Shown piece after piece: positions 30,367-43,400 of a stretch of DNA of 64,000 nt. This stretch comes from Struthio camelus. Lineage: Eukaryota; Chordata; Aves; Struthioniformes; Struthionidae. The stretch lies in NCBI RefSeq assembly GCF_040807025.1, contig NC_090967.1, forward strand, positions 6,316,001 to 6,380,000, written 5' to 3'. A program made the translations under genes and the position numbers. The first letter of the stretch is position 1, and every line of letters starts with the position of its first letter. The notes beneath the pieces were generated by a model. It did not search any database and was not told the origin of the DNA. It was given only the letters and a program-made list of their open reading frames with translations.

Positions 30367-33300
30367 TCACTGGTGCTTTTTGCCCTTGTCGAGGCTGGCG
30401 GGAGCGGCGGGCAGGAAGAACTCGGGGCGGCGGAGGCAGCGGTAGGCCAGGAGCTGCGGGCCCAGCGCGTAGAGGACGTTGGCGAGGAGGAAGCTCCACC
30501 AGACGTCTTCGGGGGTCTGGTAGGGGAAGGGGGTGCGGGCGTGCAGCGAGGAGCCCAGGTGGGAGAACTGCGCCTGCAGAGCACAGGGCAGCTCGTGACG
30601 CGCGCGCCCCAAGGGGCAGAGGGCCAGGCCAGGCCAGCCGGGGCTCTAGCGGGTACGTCCGCATCTGCCAGCCTCGCGCACGTGTCCCGCGGACCCCGTG
30701 TGTCCTATCTACAGATCTGTGGGCCGCTCGCTCCAGTCTATTTCTGTCAAACTAATCCCGGGCTCCATTCAGATCCACTGAGAAAAAAGTAATTATCAGG
30801 CTCTGGCAGTTGCCATGGAAACTGCTCCGCAGGCAACCGCGGGGACCGGGGGGGGGGCAGATCGGCGCGGGCCGGCCCCACCGCCCGGGACACGCGCGTG
30901 AAGCCCGGAGCGGAGCAACGGGGGCTCCGTCCAGCCTCCCCTGGCCCGCGGCGCTCCGCCAGGGCGGCCCCTGCCTCCCCGGCACCCCTTACCTGGGCCA
31001 CGGCTCCGGCAAACACCAGGCTCCAGTCCGGCATCCAGGTGCAACCGGGCCGCACCAGCCCGTAAATGCAGAGGCAGAAGAAGGGGAGGAGGTAGAACAG
31101 GTAGACCAGCATCTGGGGGCACACGGAGAGCGGTCACACCAGCCCCCGATGGGCCACGGCCACCGCCGGCAAGGGCGGTGGGATGAACGAGCGAGGGGGC
31201 AGCCAGTGAAGGACCCTGCACCCCGAGGGGCTGGGAAAGGGGGTCCTGCCCGGGACAGGTCCCAGCACCACCCGCCCCGGGCCCTGGGGACAAACGCCCC
31301 GAGCCTGCAGCGGGGCGCCCGGCGATGCTGCCGGCAGCTCCCTTGGGCAGTTGCCTGGGGCCGGGCTCCATCGCCGTGGGGTCCAGCGGGGTAACCCTCC
31401 CCTCCGCCGGGGGCAGCCCCGTCTGCGCTCACCTGCACTTTGGGGTAGGCAACGGGGTCACGCAGGTATGGCTCGTGCTGGTAGATGTACTCGAAGCACG
31501 AATCGGCGGGACAGTCCAAAACCACCTGGGGACACAGAGCACGACGATGGAGGTGGGACGGACGCACCCTCCCGAGCCCCGAGCACCCGCCCGGGATCCC
31601 AGCACCCCACCGTTGCCCGAGCATCCGGTGCTGGTGCCGGGCCCCAGCACTCACCAACCCTCTGAAGAAGGTGAAAGCTGCAGCTAGGATCAAGAACAGG
31701 ACGAGGCCCAAGTCCTGGGGCCGCTGATGCAGACCCTTGTGCTGTTCCTCGGCAATCTGGGAGATGGAAAAGGCCACGTTTGCTGCTGCTTTCCCCGTGA
31801 CCGAAGCTGCCAGGCCCAGCCCCACGAAGGGGACTGCTGAAGGCTCCCCGGTTGCTCCCCGCTCAGCTCCTGCTCGATGTTCCTGCCCCAACCAAGGCGC
31901 CCAGCCCACGGCCTTGCTCACCTTATCAGCAGTGAGGCCCGGCAGAGCCTTGGGCTGGTGGAAGAGCCTCACCCCAGCCCAGATGGGGATCAGGACATAG
32001 GGCATGTTGAGCAGGAAGGCCGGGCTGATATCGGAGCTGTACTTCCCTGGGGAGGAAGAGCACAGGGTTAGGTACCGCAGAGCAGCCAGTGCCCAACACT
32101 GGTACCTGCCGGTTGCCCCAAAATCAGGGTGCTCCCAGCGCCGCATCCGCTCCCCGTGCAGGGCCTGGGCAAAGACACGCTTGGCCTCATGCCCTCCACT
32201 GCCCACGAGGGCAACTGACTGGGATAAACTCGTTTGCTCAGGGAGCACCTCTGGACGGGCTGGGGGACACAGGCAGACTGGACGGATCAGCGAGGGCTGG
32301 GGGTCCCCTTCTGCTGAGGAGCAGAGCCCCCAGGCGCGCTGGCAGCTGGTCCCCTTGCATCCCCATACCTATCAGGTTCCCAAGCAGGAACACGACGATG
32401 CTCATCATCAGAGAGCCCAGCCAGAAGAGACCCAGGTTCCTGTAGCTCTTTCTGCAGAGACAGCGAAGGTCAGACACCTGCAAGGCTCAGAGCTTCCCTT
32501 CCCCTCCAAGCTCCCCTTGTGCTGCCCCCTCCTGCCCGCCCAGCTCCAAACACCGGCTCTGTGGAGATGCTGCGACCCTGGAGACGCTGGGACGGCGCAG
32601 CAGCCCAGCGTCACCGTGAAGTCTCCCAAGAGCTCGGTCTTGCAGGAGAGTCTGGTGGCTTTTAGCCCCAGCTCTGAAGATCGGGCACCTCGCGAGACTG
32701 CTGGAGCTCCCCGGCCTTAACACCAGGCCATCCTGGGGCCAGCTGCACCTCGCCACCCTGCCCCTGAGCCCCTCACCTTTGGCTCATGGCTGCGATCATG
32801 GCGAGGTAGAGACCGTAGTGGATGATGCCGTCCCAGTAACAGATCATGATGCCGTGTGCCGTGCGCAGGTACGGCTCGCCCTGCCCGTCAGAAAGGCTCA
32901 AATCATAGAGCTGCTGGGGGGTCGAGCACCTTCCCCCAGCCACCCCCGTGCCCCGCTGGGGACGGAGGGACGGAGCTGCTCTCCCGTTCGCCCCTGCGGG
33001 AGCCAGGACTGCTCCGTTCGGCTGCTCTGCCGAGGGGCACAAGTGGCTCCAGGGACTCCAGGGGCAGGAGGTGCATCTGCGCTTGACGGGTGCCCAGAGC
33101 TGCTCGCTGCAAGGCTGCGGCGTGCGAGATCCCGAGGTCGGAAAACACAGTACCTCCCTCACGTAGATCTCCATGAAGCCAGAAATGTAGCCATCCTCCT
33201 CCAGCGAGATGATCAGGTCGATGACGGAGGTGAAGGAGAACACCACAAACACTGCAGGCCGAGAGCGCCAGGGACCAGCTCAGCTCTGAGCCGGGTCCGA

Positions 33301-36300
33301 TGTGCCCAGCGGGGAAAGGCCCAGAAATCCCCAACCTCCGCTCCCAGGGCCAACGGCGGATGGAGCACCCGGGGACCCCGTGGAGGACTCACCGCAGAAA
33401 AGAGGGTCCTGGAAGCGGCTCCCTTCGCTTACAAAGTAGACGATGGAGAAGAGGCCCGCAAGCACCAGCGCCCCTGTCAGCATCAGCGCCCCAGGGCTAC
33501 TGCGGAAGAGGCAGGAGAGGTTCAAGCCCCCCGGGGAGAGGATAAAGCCCCGCACAGACATGTGCGCCCCATTTCGCCTGGTCCTGGGTGAAAGAGCAGG
33601 GAGACTGGCAGGATTGGACCTTGCATTCCCCTGCCCAGCTCTCCGGCTCCGGGACCTCCGGCCTCCGAGGAAGCTCTGGGCCCAGCAGCCCGTGATAAAC
33701 CCCAGGTGAGCGGGAGCACAGGAGAAACGGCCACGAGCCGCCGCAGACGGGAAGGAACTGCTTTGCGGTGTCTCCTGTGCAGGAACAAGGGAGACGTCCC
33801 AAACCGAGGGAACCCAGCTCTCCCGGAGGGCCAGGCCATCGTTGCAGTGGGCAAAATGCCAAGGCGCTAATCCAGGCAGGCACTGCAAGCTGGGTTCCTT
33901 CTGAAATGTATTTTTAGTTGGAATCATTATGATTTTCATCTCCCTTCTGAGGAGCAGAGCTGCCAACCCCACTTGAATACATATGGCTGTTAACTGATGC
34001 ACTATTATAAGAGACCATGTAAACCGATTATAAAGCGAATCTATAACGAGGAGATAGATACTGCAAATTCCTCCTAAGAGTGTGAATAAGTTGGGGGGAA
34101 ATCTATCCCGAGCTAGCTTCTCTTCCAAGAAGAGCAATTGCATTAGTTGTAGGAGCTACAGGTCTGGTCTAGCTAATATTTTTGCTTCTCAGCCTGTAAA
34201 GCTGAAAATATTAAGGTATTTTTCACTCAAGCCTTTAACCCTGTTACCAAAAAAGTTAAAGTCACGGCTAACTCTCTAAAGACACTGGTGTTAACAGCTT
34301 ATCCTGCAGAAGTACCTTATTATCAGCCCAAGAGGTCCTTTGTGCACCACAGACTAACGCGTAGACAGAGGAAGGAGGCTAGCCGCCCTTTTTGCTCCAG
34401 AATTACAAGTCTGAGAACAGTTCGTGCCTCACTTTAGGTGGCCGCAGAAATACCAGCCTTGTGTTTGCCTTGTGCACTCAGGCTGCTTTTCTGGGGACAG
34501 GGAGATTCGCCCATGCCGGGGCTGTGCAGGACCCAGCACACGGGTCACACCGGTGCTGAATGAGGCCGAGACCGGTCCTCACCCCCTGGCAGCTCTCGCT
34601 GAGAGCTCAAAACCGAAACAGATAATATTAGAAAAAAAAAACCAATCAAATTCTGAATTGCCACAGTAAAAGCGCATTATTACTACTGTATATTTAATTA
34701 CCACATGACTAATTACTTCCAGAGAATGATTAATTCAAAAATCAAATATGGAGCTGGCTATTGAGTAGCTGGACACAACCCAGGGCTCCTCAGGTCATCG
34801 CAAGATACAACCGTACGTGCGATAGGGCTTAAAATACCCCAGGGCGCACTACCAGGCCAGGGGGGCACACGTGAAAGGTCGAACCCGTTCCAGCGTTTTG
34901 GGGTCTGCATTTGGGACCAACAGGTCATTCTGCGATCGGGGAGGGTGGCCGGCTTTGAGGACACCATCACTCGTTTCACAGCAAGGACCAGCCCCGCCAG
35001 GAGGGGGACGGGCTGAGAAACCGCATCCCTTCCTCCTCCTCCGTCCGCAGCGCGCGGGAAGGAGAACACCAGTGCCACGGGCCGCAGTCTGGGGGACGCG
35101 CTGGAGGCGTTAGCGCTTCCAACACTTACAGGTGATTTTCATCTGGTACCGCGTCGAGCGGAAGGGCTTTGGATTTCATTAGGATGGATAAAGAAAGGCA
35201 CGTTGGTGGCTGGGCTGGAGCGATGCTGTGGCTGCGCAGGGACGGGGGAAGGCCGGGGACGCTCTGAGCAGACCGGACTGGAAGGAAAGGACTAGACCGG
35301 AAAACAGGAACAAAAAGCAGGAGGTCTTTAAGTTAATCAGGCGGTCAGAAAAGCGCTGATTCTACAGTCAAGGCGGAGAAAAAGTTTGTCTAAAATACAT
35401 TCCTGCTCCAGTGGTAAAGCAAAGGCAGAAATTAGCTATAAAAAGAAATATATAACAACTGGGAAAAAGAGGATAAAGGGTGCCTGGCAGAAATTAAAGG
35501 ATAGGAAGAACACAAGGGATGCTGAAAGAACATAAGGGAAAAACCCATAGCTGGCAGGTTTTGGAGAGTGAGACTAAGAAGATAGGAGTAACCAAACAGT
35601 GCGTGCTTTTACATATCTGAGAAATAAAAGAAGTAATTCAAGGTGGTGTTATGGCCTCGGTGAGCTAACCAGAAAGCTGATCACAACCACGTCCATCTAA
35701 TGCACTCAAACACTAGCGGTGTGGCCAGCTGGGTACCAGCCTGCCGCACGCTGCTGAGAAATTGCCACGAGAGCACGGTAGGCGGCTAAGGGACGCGCTA
35801 AGCACCCAAAATACAGCTGTCCTCGGGGCACCGACAAAGTTTTACACAGCAATAAAACCGAAAGCAGCAGCGCTATCAGGCAGCGTGGCGAGGACAAGAG
35901 GCTGCGGCAGAGGGCCGGGCAGGCTCAGCACCGGCCGCGCTCCCGGCAGGAACGAGCGATCGCTCTGGGAAGAGAACTGGGAGCCCGGAGCCGGGTCCCA
36001 GAGCCGCAGCTCAGCGCCCACGGAGGTGCAGCTGCGGCCGGAGAGGACAGTGCCAGGGGCTCTCTGTCTCTGCCCCGGGAGCTGCGCTGGTGCCAGCCAC
36101 CTGGAAAGGATGCTCGTAAATCGGGGGGTGCTGAGCACCCTAACCCCTGGAGAATCGGCACTGTCAGCAAGCCCCGTTAGGCTCCGCGTTGTGCAAGAAG
36201 CCCAAGTAACGCTGGCACGCGTTTACTTGCTGATAACAGGATTTAAAAGTCGCAAACGCAGCCATGATCCACATCTGCGCCATCCCAGCCTGGAGCAGCC

Positions 36301-36560
36301 CTTCTGCGGGCTCAGCTGGGACAGATGCCCCCCGGACCACCGCACGGCCCCGCTCCTCACCGCACCGGACCTGACCGCGTCCACCAGCGCCCTGCTGGAC
36401 CCAGCGCCCTGCCCCGGAGCGAACCGCACCGAAGGCCGCGTCCGGTGCCAGCCCGGCCCCGCACTCACTCCGCCAGGGCAGGCACGCTGTTCACGCCGAA
36501 GGCCACGGGGAAGGCGAGCAGGGAGAGGGCGAGCGCGCCCGGCACGGCGGGGAGCTGCAT
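30367..36560 (-). CDS. TM6SF2: Transmembrane 6 superfamily member 2, 376 aa
   Basis: Ten exons on the minus strand: 36560-36469, 33499-33393, 33251-33154, 32880-32777, 32451-32369, 32046-31922, 31756-31655, 31525-31433, 31112-30993, 30573-30367. All have GT-AG borders and join in frame to a protein one residue shorter than human. It is a polytopic ER/ERGIC membrane protein with two EXPERA-type modules, needed for lipid loading of VLDL in liver and intestine. Family hallmarks visible are EPYLRTAHGIMICYWDG, EPYLRDPVAYPKVQ and ALGPQLLAYRCL. The C-terminus, KGKKHQ, is a Lys/His-rich tail like human KKQH. Position 167 (codon at 32032-32030) is Asp in KYSSDISP, where human has Glu-167, the site of the E167K liver-disease variant. 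TM6SF1 is excluded by synteny. Intron 1 (33500-36468) spans the composition boundary. Confidence 0.94.
30690..30850. promoter_or_regulatory. Candidate regulatory element with RFX X-box in TM6SF2 intron 9
   Basis: Between exons 10 and 9 lie TTTCTGTCAAACTAATCCCG, AAAAAAGTAATTATCAGG and GGCAGTTGCCATGGAAAC (30805-30822). A half-site-like GGCAAC follows at 30832. The X-box is a complete palindromic RFX site. The intron is otherwise GC-rich. An enhancer role is inferred. Confidence 0.45.
33500..36468 (-). other. TM6SF2: TM6SF2 intron 1 (contents)
   Basis: The 3' third near exon 2 is GC-rich. From about 33,890 the sequence becomes AT-rich, with runs such as GTATTTTTAGTTGG and TATATTTAATTACC near 34,690. 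No coding exon, transposon body or tRNA was recognised. GC rises again from about 35,900 towards the promoter. Confidence 0.5.
33840..33960. other. Sharp GC-to-AT composition boundary
   Basis: To the left, from 1 to about 33,850, introns and spacers are strongly GC- and CpG-rich. From about 33,890 (CTGAAATGTATTTTTAG and on) the base composition is AT-rich and remains so to the right edge, except at the two CpG-rich promoters. The boundary lies in TM6SF2 intron 1. Confidence 0.7.
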
Positions 36561-36860
36561 GCCCGGAGCCGCCCGGGGCCCGCTGCCGCCACCGCCGCCG
36601 TCCGGAGTCGCCGCCGGAGCCCGTGGACTTCGGCCCTGAGCAAACAGGCAGCACCTTAAAGCGCCGGAGCCGCCCCAGTCCCCAGCACCGGGGGAAGGCT
36701 GGAGCCGGGGGGTCCAGCGGAGGCAGCAGGAGCAGAGGCTCCCCGGGGCTCCGGCCCGGCCCCCCCGGCGGGCTGCCTTCACACCTGCAGCCGTGCCGGT
36801 TACGTGCACAAGCGCACAGCTCACCGCTGTGCACAGCATCTCCGTTACCCGGGGCTGGGC
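36561..36860 (-). promoter_or_regulatory. TM6SF2: TM6SF2 promoter / 5' untranslated region, CpG-rich
   Basis: The start codon at 36560 lies at the edge of a CpG-rich block (about 36,330-36,830) within AT-rich DNA. The 5' side contains (CCGCCA)n-like repeats and ends near TTACGTGCACAAG. The transcription start cannot be placed by eye. Confidence 0.5.
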
Positions 36861-36869
36861 CGGTTCGTA

Positions 36870-39300
36870 CAGCCCAGAGAGCTGCCTTGAGAAGCAGCAG
36901 GAGCTGCTACGGGGGAAAGAATAAAACCACTCCAGAAGATCTGAATGCTTGAGGACTGGGTTTTTTTTTTGTCTCTTCCCAATTCATTCTAGAAACTGTA
37001 AGTACTTAAAAGAGCCAAGAGGACGCACCTCTTCAGATCTGTAAGAGGAAAAGAGAAGGGGAAAAGCTGATGAAAGCCAACACTTCATCTATGCCTTTAA
37101 TAATGAATTGAACTGAGCAGAAAGCCGGAGTTTCAAGGTCTGCGAGTCCAGCAGGGAACCCAGCGTCAACCTGACCTCCTCCGCTTAAACTCTCTTCTCC
37201 AACAGAAACAGCTACCCCCATGCCAGCCCAGGGAGAGACCTGGCTTAGCAGTAAGCCACTGGGCACGCACTGGAAACATCTACAGAAATGAAGCTGTATT
37301 TAGCAGACCTCAAATGCTGCCGCTCAACCTTTCACCTTCCTCACAAAGCCTTCACAAATGAGCCACTGTGTCACTCTTTTGCCCCGTTGCTTCAGAGTCC
37401 GTGCACAGAAGTAGCAGCCCTGCACTTTGCCCTGGGCTAGTTCATCATTCCTTTGCAGGAGTAACTCTGAATGTGCCCCGTTTGCCTCGTCAGCACCGAG
37501 ATCCTGAGCAGGCGGTCGCGAATGCATGCTAACGACGCTGAAAGTCTCACGTCTGCCCATGCCCAGCAAGGGAAGGCAGCTCGTGCCACAGCCCTACTGG
37601 CGCCCGTAGCTCTTCCATCACTTGGGCAAGGCTCCCGCAGCCTCCAGAGAAGGGAGCGCACCGGGGACCAAGGGAGGTCGGCCTCCGGGGCTCCATAGCG
37701 AGACCTGACGTTGGGGCTGCGGCTGGGAAAGCACCAGCCAGCCCTACTCATATAGGGAAACGTCTGGTATGAAACGCAGCATGAAACCCATGCAAGAAAA
37801 GGGATGAAACCAGGTAACGTGGGCTGATTTGAGGCAATAACCTTCAAATCTTCTGCCACCCAGCCCTCTAAAAATGTCACTTCAGAGTCTTCCTGTGGCT
37901 GCCTTTGTTCCGTTAATAAGCACTCCAGGTCAGGTACTCTCCACTTGTACAGCATCTGCAACAATGGGATTTCATTTCTGGCTGGAGCACTACTAAATTA
38001 AAGCAGAAGCATCTAGATTAGTCCTGCAGAAACATCCTGTATGGCTACCATTACATCTGAGTAGGGAACACTTCCTGCTCTTGCAACAGCCACTCAAAAC
38101 AAACAAACCCCCACCCGTTTGCCTCCCCCCAGCGAGGTGGGTTCAGCGCTCTCTCCCCCGTGCCATATCGTCACGGCTGCAGCCAGCAAGGGCACTCATG
38201 CCCGATCACTCTTGCGTTCACGCAGACCAGGCAGCTGGCAAGGCGTTCTCATGGCACGCACCAGGGACCTGGAATTTACTCTTTGATCCAAAATAGTCCA
38301 AATTCGGTGATCTTCTGGGCATGCTGCAGCAGCCATCTGTTTGATATGGTTTCTAAAGACTAAATCCCTGCTTTGCAGATGAAGAAGAAAAACGATTGTT
38401 TTAAGTGGCTCGCTGAGTTTCTGCAGAGCTGACCCACAGGTCTCTCTCAGGTAGCGGCAGGGTATGTGGAACATTGCGTTATTTACAATAACATCATAAG
38501 AAAAACAGAGCACAGAAAAGCACATACCGATGCACATGGTCCGCAGGCGTTACCAAAACAGAAGGGGCTCAGGAACACCCAGGCCACTACGTTGAAACAA
38601 AGCAATAAAACAACTTTTGCCAACACGACACCAACCAAGCACACAGTAATCGCTGTATTATCAGATTACCTTTAAAGGCCCAATCAGTAATAACAGAAAA
38701 CCTGTCCAGTAGCACTTACCCTGCCTTTTAAGACCATGCTGTGACCAGGTCATTGCCTGTGCTAATAGGATATATTACTACATATGTCCACAATAAAAAG
38801 TGATTCTGAAAATGCCGCCCACTCCCTCACCTGTAAGCCCCCACCTTTACAAAACCGAGTTGTGTGAAGTGAACAGCTCAGCTTCAGTCTCTGTAAGCTA
38901 CGGAAAAGCAGCTAAGTAGCTCTGGTTTGTTTCAGCCAGATTACCTGCAAGGCAAACCGGGAACCAAGAACAAAGCAGCATTACCCAACACAGGCAGAAA
39001 CTAAATGGATCAGTTTCCTAACTTACTAGGAAAACACCTTAAGTGACCTTAATAGTTTGGGAAGAAGCTTGACCATACTGAAGTCCTGCTAGATTTCCTG
39101 TCTTCATTTTCCAACATTTTATCATTATTCCCCAAGCGCTGATTAGCCACAGCGAGTGCAATACCCCTGTGTACAATGGGTGTTTGAGTGCATGCACTGT
39201 ACTGGCACATCTCGCATTCCCCAAAGCCAGCTGAGCTCCACGGTTGCAAGGTGCTCACATATTGTGATTATTTCAAAATGACCCCCTACCGAATTTACTG
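36870..39300. other. Intergenic region between TM6SF2 promoter and SUGP1 3' end
   Basis: This is AT-rich DNA. A 175-codon minus-strand frame at 37437-37964 has no recognisable domain, no splice context and no homologue I know, so I do not call it a gene. There is a T-run at 36960. The segment at 38,360-38,430 has faint SINE-like similarity. Nothing else was seen. Confidence 0.45.
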
Positions 39301-39311
39301 TTTTGAATATT

Positions 39312-39317
39312 TTTATT
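39312..39317 (-). terminator. SUGP1: Candidate SUGP1 poly(A) signal
   Basis: TTTATT (minus AATAAA) lies about 1.1 kb past the SUGP1 stop. An alternative copy is at 39553-39558. Either may be used; the sequence alone does not decide. Confidence 0.4.
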
Positions 39318-40429
39318 GAAAGCCAAGCCTTTTACTCTATGTGGTTAAGAAAAGTTAACAAAAGAGAAACACATGCTAAGTGGCAAGATTTTGGTATGTA
39401 GACTGAGGAAAAACAAATGTAAAAAAAGACTTTGCTCTGGTTCTTTCCTTCCTACCACTTTGCAGAAAACAGTCTCCTGACCTATGAAATCCCATGGCAA
39501 GATCACTTTTTCCAATGATTCACTGATTAAAAAAATTAAGGAACAAATGAGTTTTATTTTATTTACAGACTGAATGAAGAAAAAATTATAGTTGCAGAGA
39601 TGTTCAATATGACAAAGTCCAAATTGCCTTTGATAAACTATGTTTGAAGGCTTGGTTCTTCATCACCCGCATCCACACAAAGTATTAGCAAGTCTCTCGT
39701 TTTGCTGGGAAGCTGTGGGTGAACTTAGTGTTCAAGAAAGCAAGAGGCTGTTGCCTCTGAAGTTGAACAAACTTCCCCGTGCCCCTCAGTCCTCGCAGCC
39801 ATGCTCCACACGCTGATCCACGCCTTAACTTCCATAGGGCAGAGGTATAACAACTAGGCACTATTTTTGCAATGTCAGCTGGAGGTCAGACTTGAGACTT
39901 CTGACTTCATGACAGCATCAAAACCCAGTTCTTCAAGGAATAAAGACTAAACAATGGCCCCAAAAGTCAGGCTGGAGACAGTCCCTTGTTATACTTGCAA
40001 TAAAAAACAAAGACAGGGCAGCAGAAGCTGCTTATCTGAACAACAGATGGATCTGCCATTATGCAAAAAATGCATTCCTTGATAAGTAACATGGCACTGA
40101 ACTATAAACGAATGGAGTCCCTGAACTATTCCTATTGGTATCTTTGGTGCTACCCTTCCACTCTGCAGGGCACCGAATAAAAACCTCTCTCCACTGTCAC
40201 CTGCTGTTTTCTCTTTTCTGAATACCATCCAGGCCTTGTTATGACACAGTTGTCATGACACTCAAGTGTGCAGTGAGTGGGCTCGCAGGCCTTTCTTCTG
40301 GGTGAAAGATGGTATTGTGACTTCAATAAGTTGTACAATATTAGCAAAAAAGAGAATGATAATGCAATTTTATAACATTTCACAGTAAAATTACAATTGT
40401 TTTGAAAATATGTTGTCCCAAAAACACTA

Positions 40430-43400
40430 TCAGTAGTAAGGTCGCCGTGGATTGTTCTGTGGGGGAATAACAAGAGAAATTTAACCAAAATTGCCATCTT
40501 CAGAGAACAATGAGCATTACAGCTTAATAACTATCTGAGAACACCACTGAAATGCAACATTTCTGACAGTGAAACCTGCGATTTCCCATTTTCCCCATCC
40601 TTTCTAGGCCTGTTGGCATGCTGAAGATAATATAAGCTCTTGCAAACTCGAAAGCCTTTTGCAATCAGAAAAATGATTATTCAAAATAAACCACGCTAGG
40701 ATTCAAGGACAACCCATCAGCTTCCTTTAGGGGCAGCGTTTATACTTGGCAAGTACCAAATCAAACTGGTAGACCATAGAAAACAAAAGTGCATATCCAA
40801 AGATGTTTTGGTAATGAAGATTTGATTCAACATGAAAACAGAATTCAAGAGAAACTTTCAAAGCATTCGCTTTCTTGGCTAAGCATTAGAAACACTCCCA
40901 CCCTTTATAAAATAAGCACAGAAGGTTCAATGAATTTGTCACTGTGTCTAGCCTGGTTTAGGGACCACCTTACCAATGGATTTGGCCGGAACCGGTAGGC
41001 CAGCATCATTCTTTTACGGAACGCCTCATACTCATCATCCTCCTTGGTTAACTCGGCTGGACGATCAATGCCAAAACCAGCTCCATCCACAGCAGTAGTT
41101 CCCCTGTTTGAAAAGGGGGAACAAAGCCTCTGCAGTAAATAGATGTGACGGATCAACTTCCTGTTCACCAGAAATACCTGCTGCCTCCTGTATTCAGAGC
41201 TCAGAGAACAAGAACCGGGGAGCACTGGACGTCATCACACAGAAAGCACTGCATCAGGAGAGACAGCTATTACGGAAGGGCTTATTGCAGTTGCCACGTT
41301 TCTACCTTGCCCTTCCAAATCAATGACACTCGCTATTGTTAGATAGAAGCAGTAGTGTCAACATATATTTGCTTAACCTTTTAGCTCTGGTACAGGAATA
41401 TAGTCTATGTTTTGGATGCCTCCCTACCGAACCATGTTCTGACTGGCGGATTAACCTTTGGCAACTGAATGCACTGATTTGTACCTTGCTGATTGGAGGT
41501 AGACAGAACGTTAAACAAAGCACCTGCTCCCATGCCTTCACTCCAAAATAGCTCAGAAGTGAAAATGTTTCTTTTCTGTGCATGTTAGGCACCTTCCTAG
41601 CAACTCTTAGAGCATCAGAGATGGTAGAGCCATAGCAAATCACAACCCTTGCTCAATCCTGCGATGGCCAGGAACTGCCTTTTTTCTATTGTTTGCAAAC
41701 CTCACTTTTTTGATCACAGCAATCTTATTACAGGTCTTACTTGAGCGAATAAGCGCATTATCAGAGAAATTTTCCTCAGAAAGAAGAACAGAAGTGCTTT
41801 GTAGGCATATTCTGTATTGTGCAGTAAACAAACAACTGTTACTTATAAAAGGATCTAATGTTAAAAACAATTTAGAGTATTTCCTATCACCAATATTTGA
41901 TTTTTGAAGTTCAGCATATGCTACAGACAGATGATCCACCTAAAAAAATGCTAATCTATGTTTGGATGGAACTCTCATGTATGTAAGGTTTTATTACATA
42001 CAAAACCTGATCACATCAGAAAACTTCTGTGCAACAGAGTGACATCAAGAGCTGCATGATCACACTCAGAGCTCTTGGACAGGGGATAAAACATCTTTCA
42101 AATACAGGTCTAGCAGTATTGTTTACTAGTAAACGCCTTTTCATACACAGTATACCAGGAACTAATAAGCAGGCATTAAGAGCACTCCAGCCGCAAAAGG
42201 CATGTTCTTTGATATTTAAACAGATCTATTACTTTAAAGACATGGCAACGCTGACATTCCCTACGCGAGCTGCGGACAAGTGAGCTGGAGACAAGTATCG
42301 CCTTCATTTTACAGATGGGGAAACCGAGGCACAGAGGGCACCTCTCAGAAGAATATACCATGCAAATTGAAAGTAGAACCAAAATACTCTTGGCTCAGAT
42401 CATACCTGCCTGGAGTAAAGTAACAAACCGAGTCCTTTGGGGGAGGGGCAGGAGAGAGACACAGGGACACAAACAAACCAAAAAAAGAAACGATTTTTCT
42501 CCTTTGCTGAAAAGATTCTATATTCTGTTCAAGTGATGAATTGCAGTCATTCATTGCAGTTCCTTCCAAGGAAGCATCAGTTATTGGCCTAAGAGGAGAG
42601 GAACAGATCAATAGTGGAAGAACTCTGCTTACTTGCTGACTGGGTTTTTAATCCCCTGTCCATCCGAGCCAAGTCCCTCGCCTTCCTTCCAGCCCATCTT
42701 CATTAGCATTTGATAACCTATGTTTTCCACAGTCAGTTTGAACTCTTTATATTCAGAATAATCTGGCTCACGGCCTTCCTGCACAGAGACAAAAGGTAGC
42801 GTTGATTAATTTGTATACGTATATATGCACGTATCTCTGTGGGTTGAGGGGGAGAATCAACTTCAGCTACTGGAGGTGGCTGGACAGTTCTGGCAAAGAT
42901 TTAATAACTAGCATGATTTCTTGGGATTCCATTTCTGCACTACCACAGAGAAGAAAACAGGTAAGTGATAAAGCACCGCACAGCCACACAAGCCCTATAA
43001 CATAATCTGCAAGAAGCAGGGAATGCTACCATGAGATTAAGCTGAGAAATATTCAGCTCCTGAATTTAAAGTTGCTCACTGGATCAAGCTTCAGATACAG
43101 CTCTTATTTAAATCAACATCTCCAGGGAACCTCAGACCCCATGCTGGTTACAAGAAAACATTATCAGGGATGCCAGCACCAAGAAATTCTGCAGTTTAGG
43201 AAGAGTTGGCAGGTGTGAAGAGCTTTGCATAAGCTTTTTGTAGGCTTTATACTTTACTGCAACTGTCTGGATAAAAATTCAAATTTTCCTTGCTTGGCAT
43301 CAACAATCACTTATCCTAAACCACAACAGCAAACACATGGCAGGTAGTCTAAGAGGTTTGTCTATACTTTCCGCGAACCCCCCCAAATCCTGTCCAAATA

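Noticed and set aside
37437-37964. 175-codon minus-strand frame between TM6SF2 and SUGP1
   Set aside because: The first third looks protein-like, but I recognise no family. There is no promoter, no splice context and no poly(A) signal nearby. A protein search against sauropsid proteomes would settle it.
38350-38430. Possible further MIR fragment (CTTTGCAGATGAAGAAG, then AAGTGGCTCGCTGAG)
   Set aside because: The match to the antisense MIR core is too weak to claim without a profile search.
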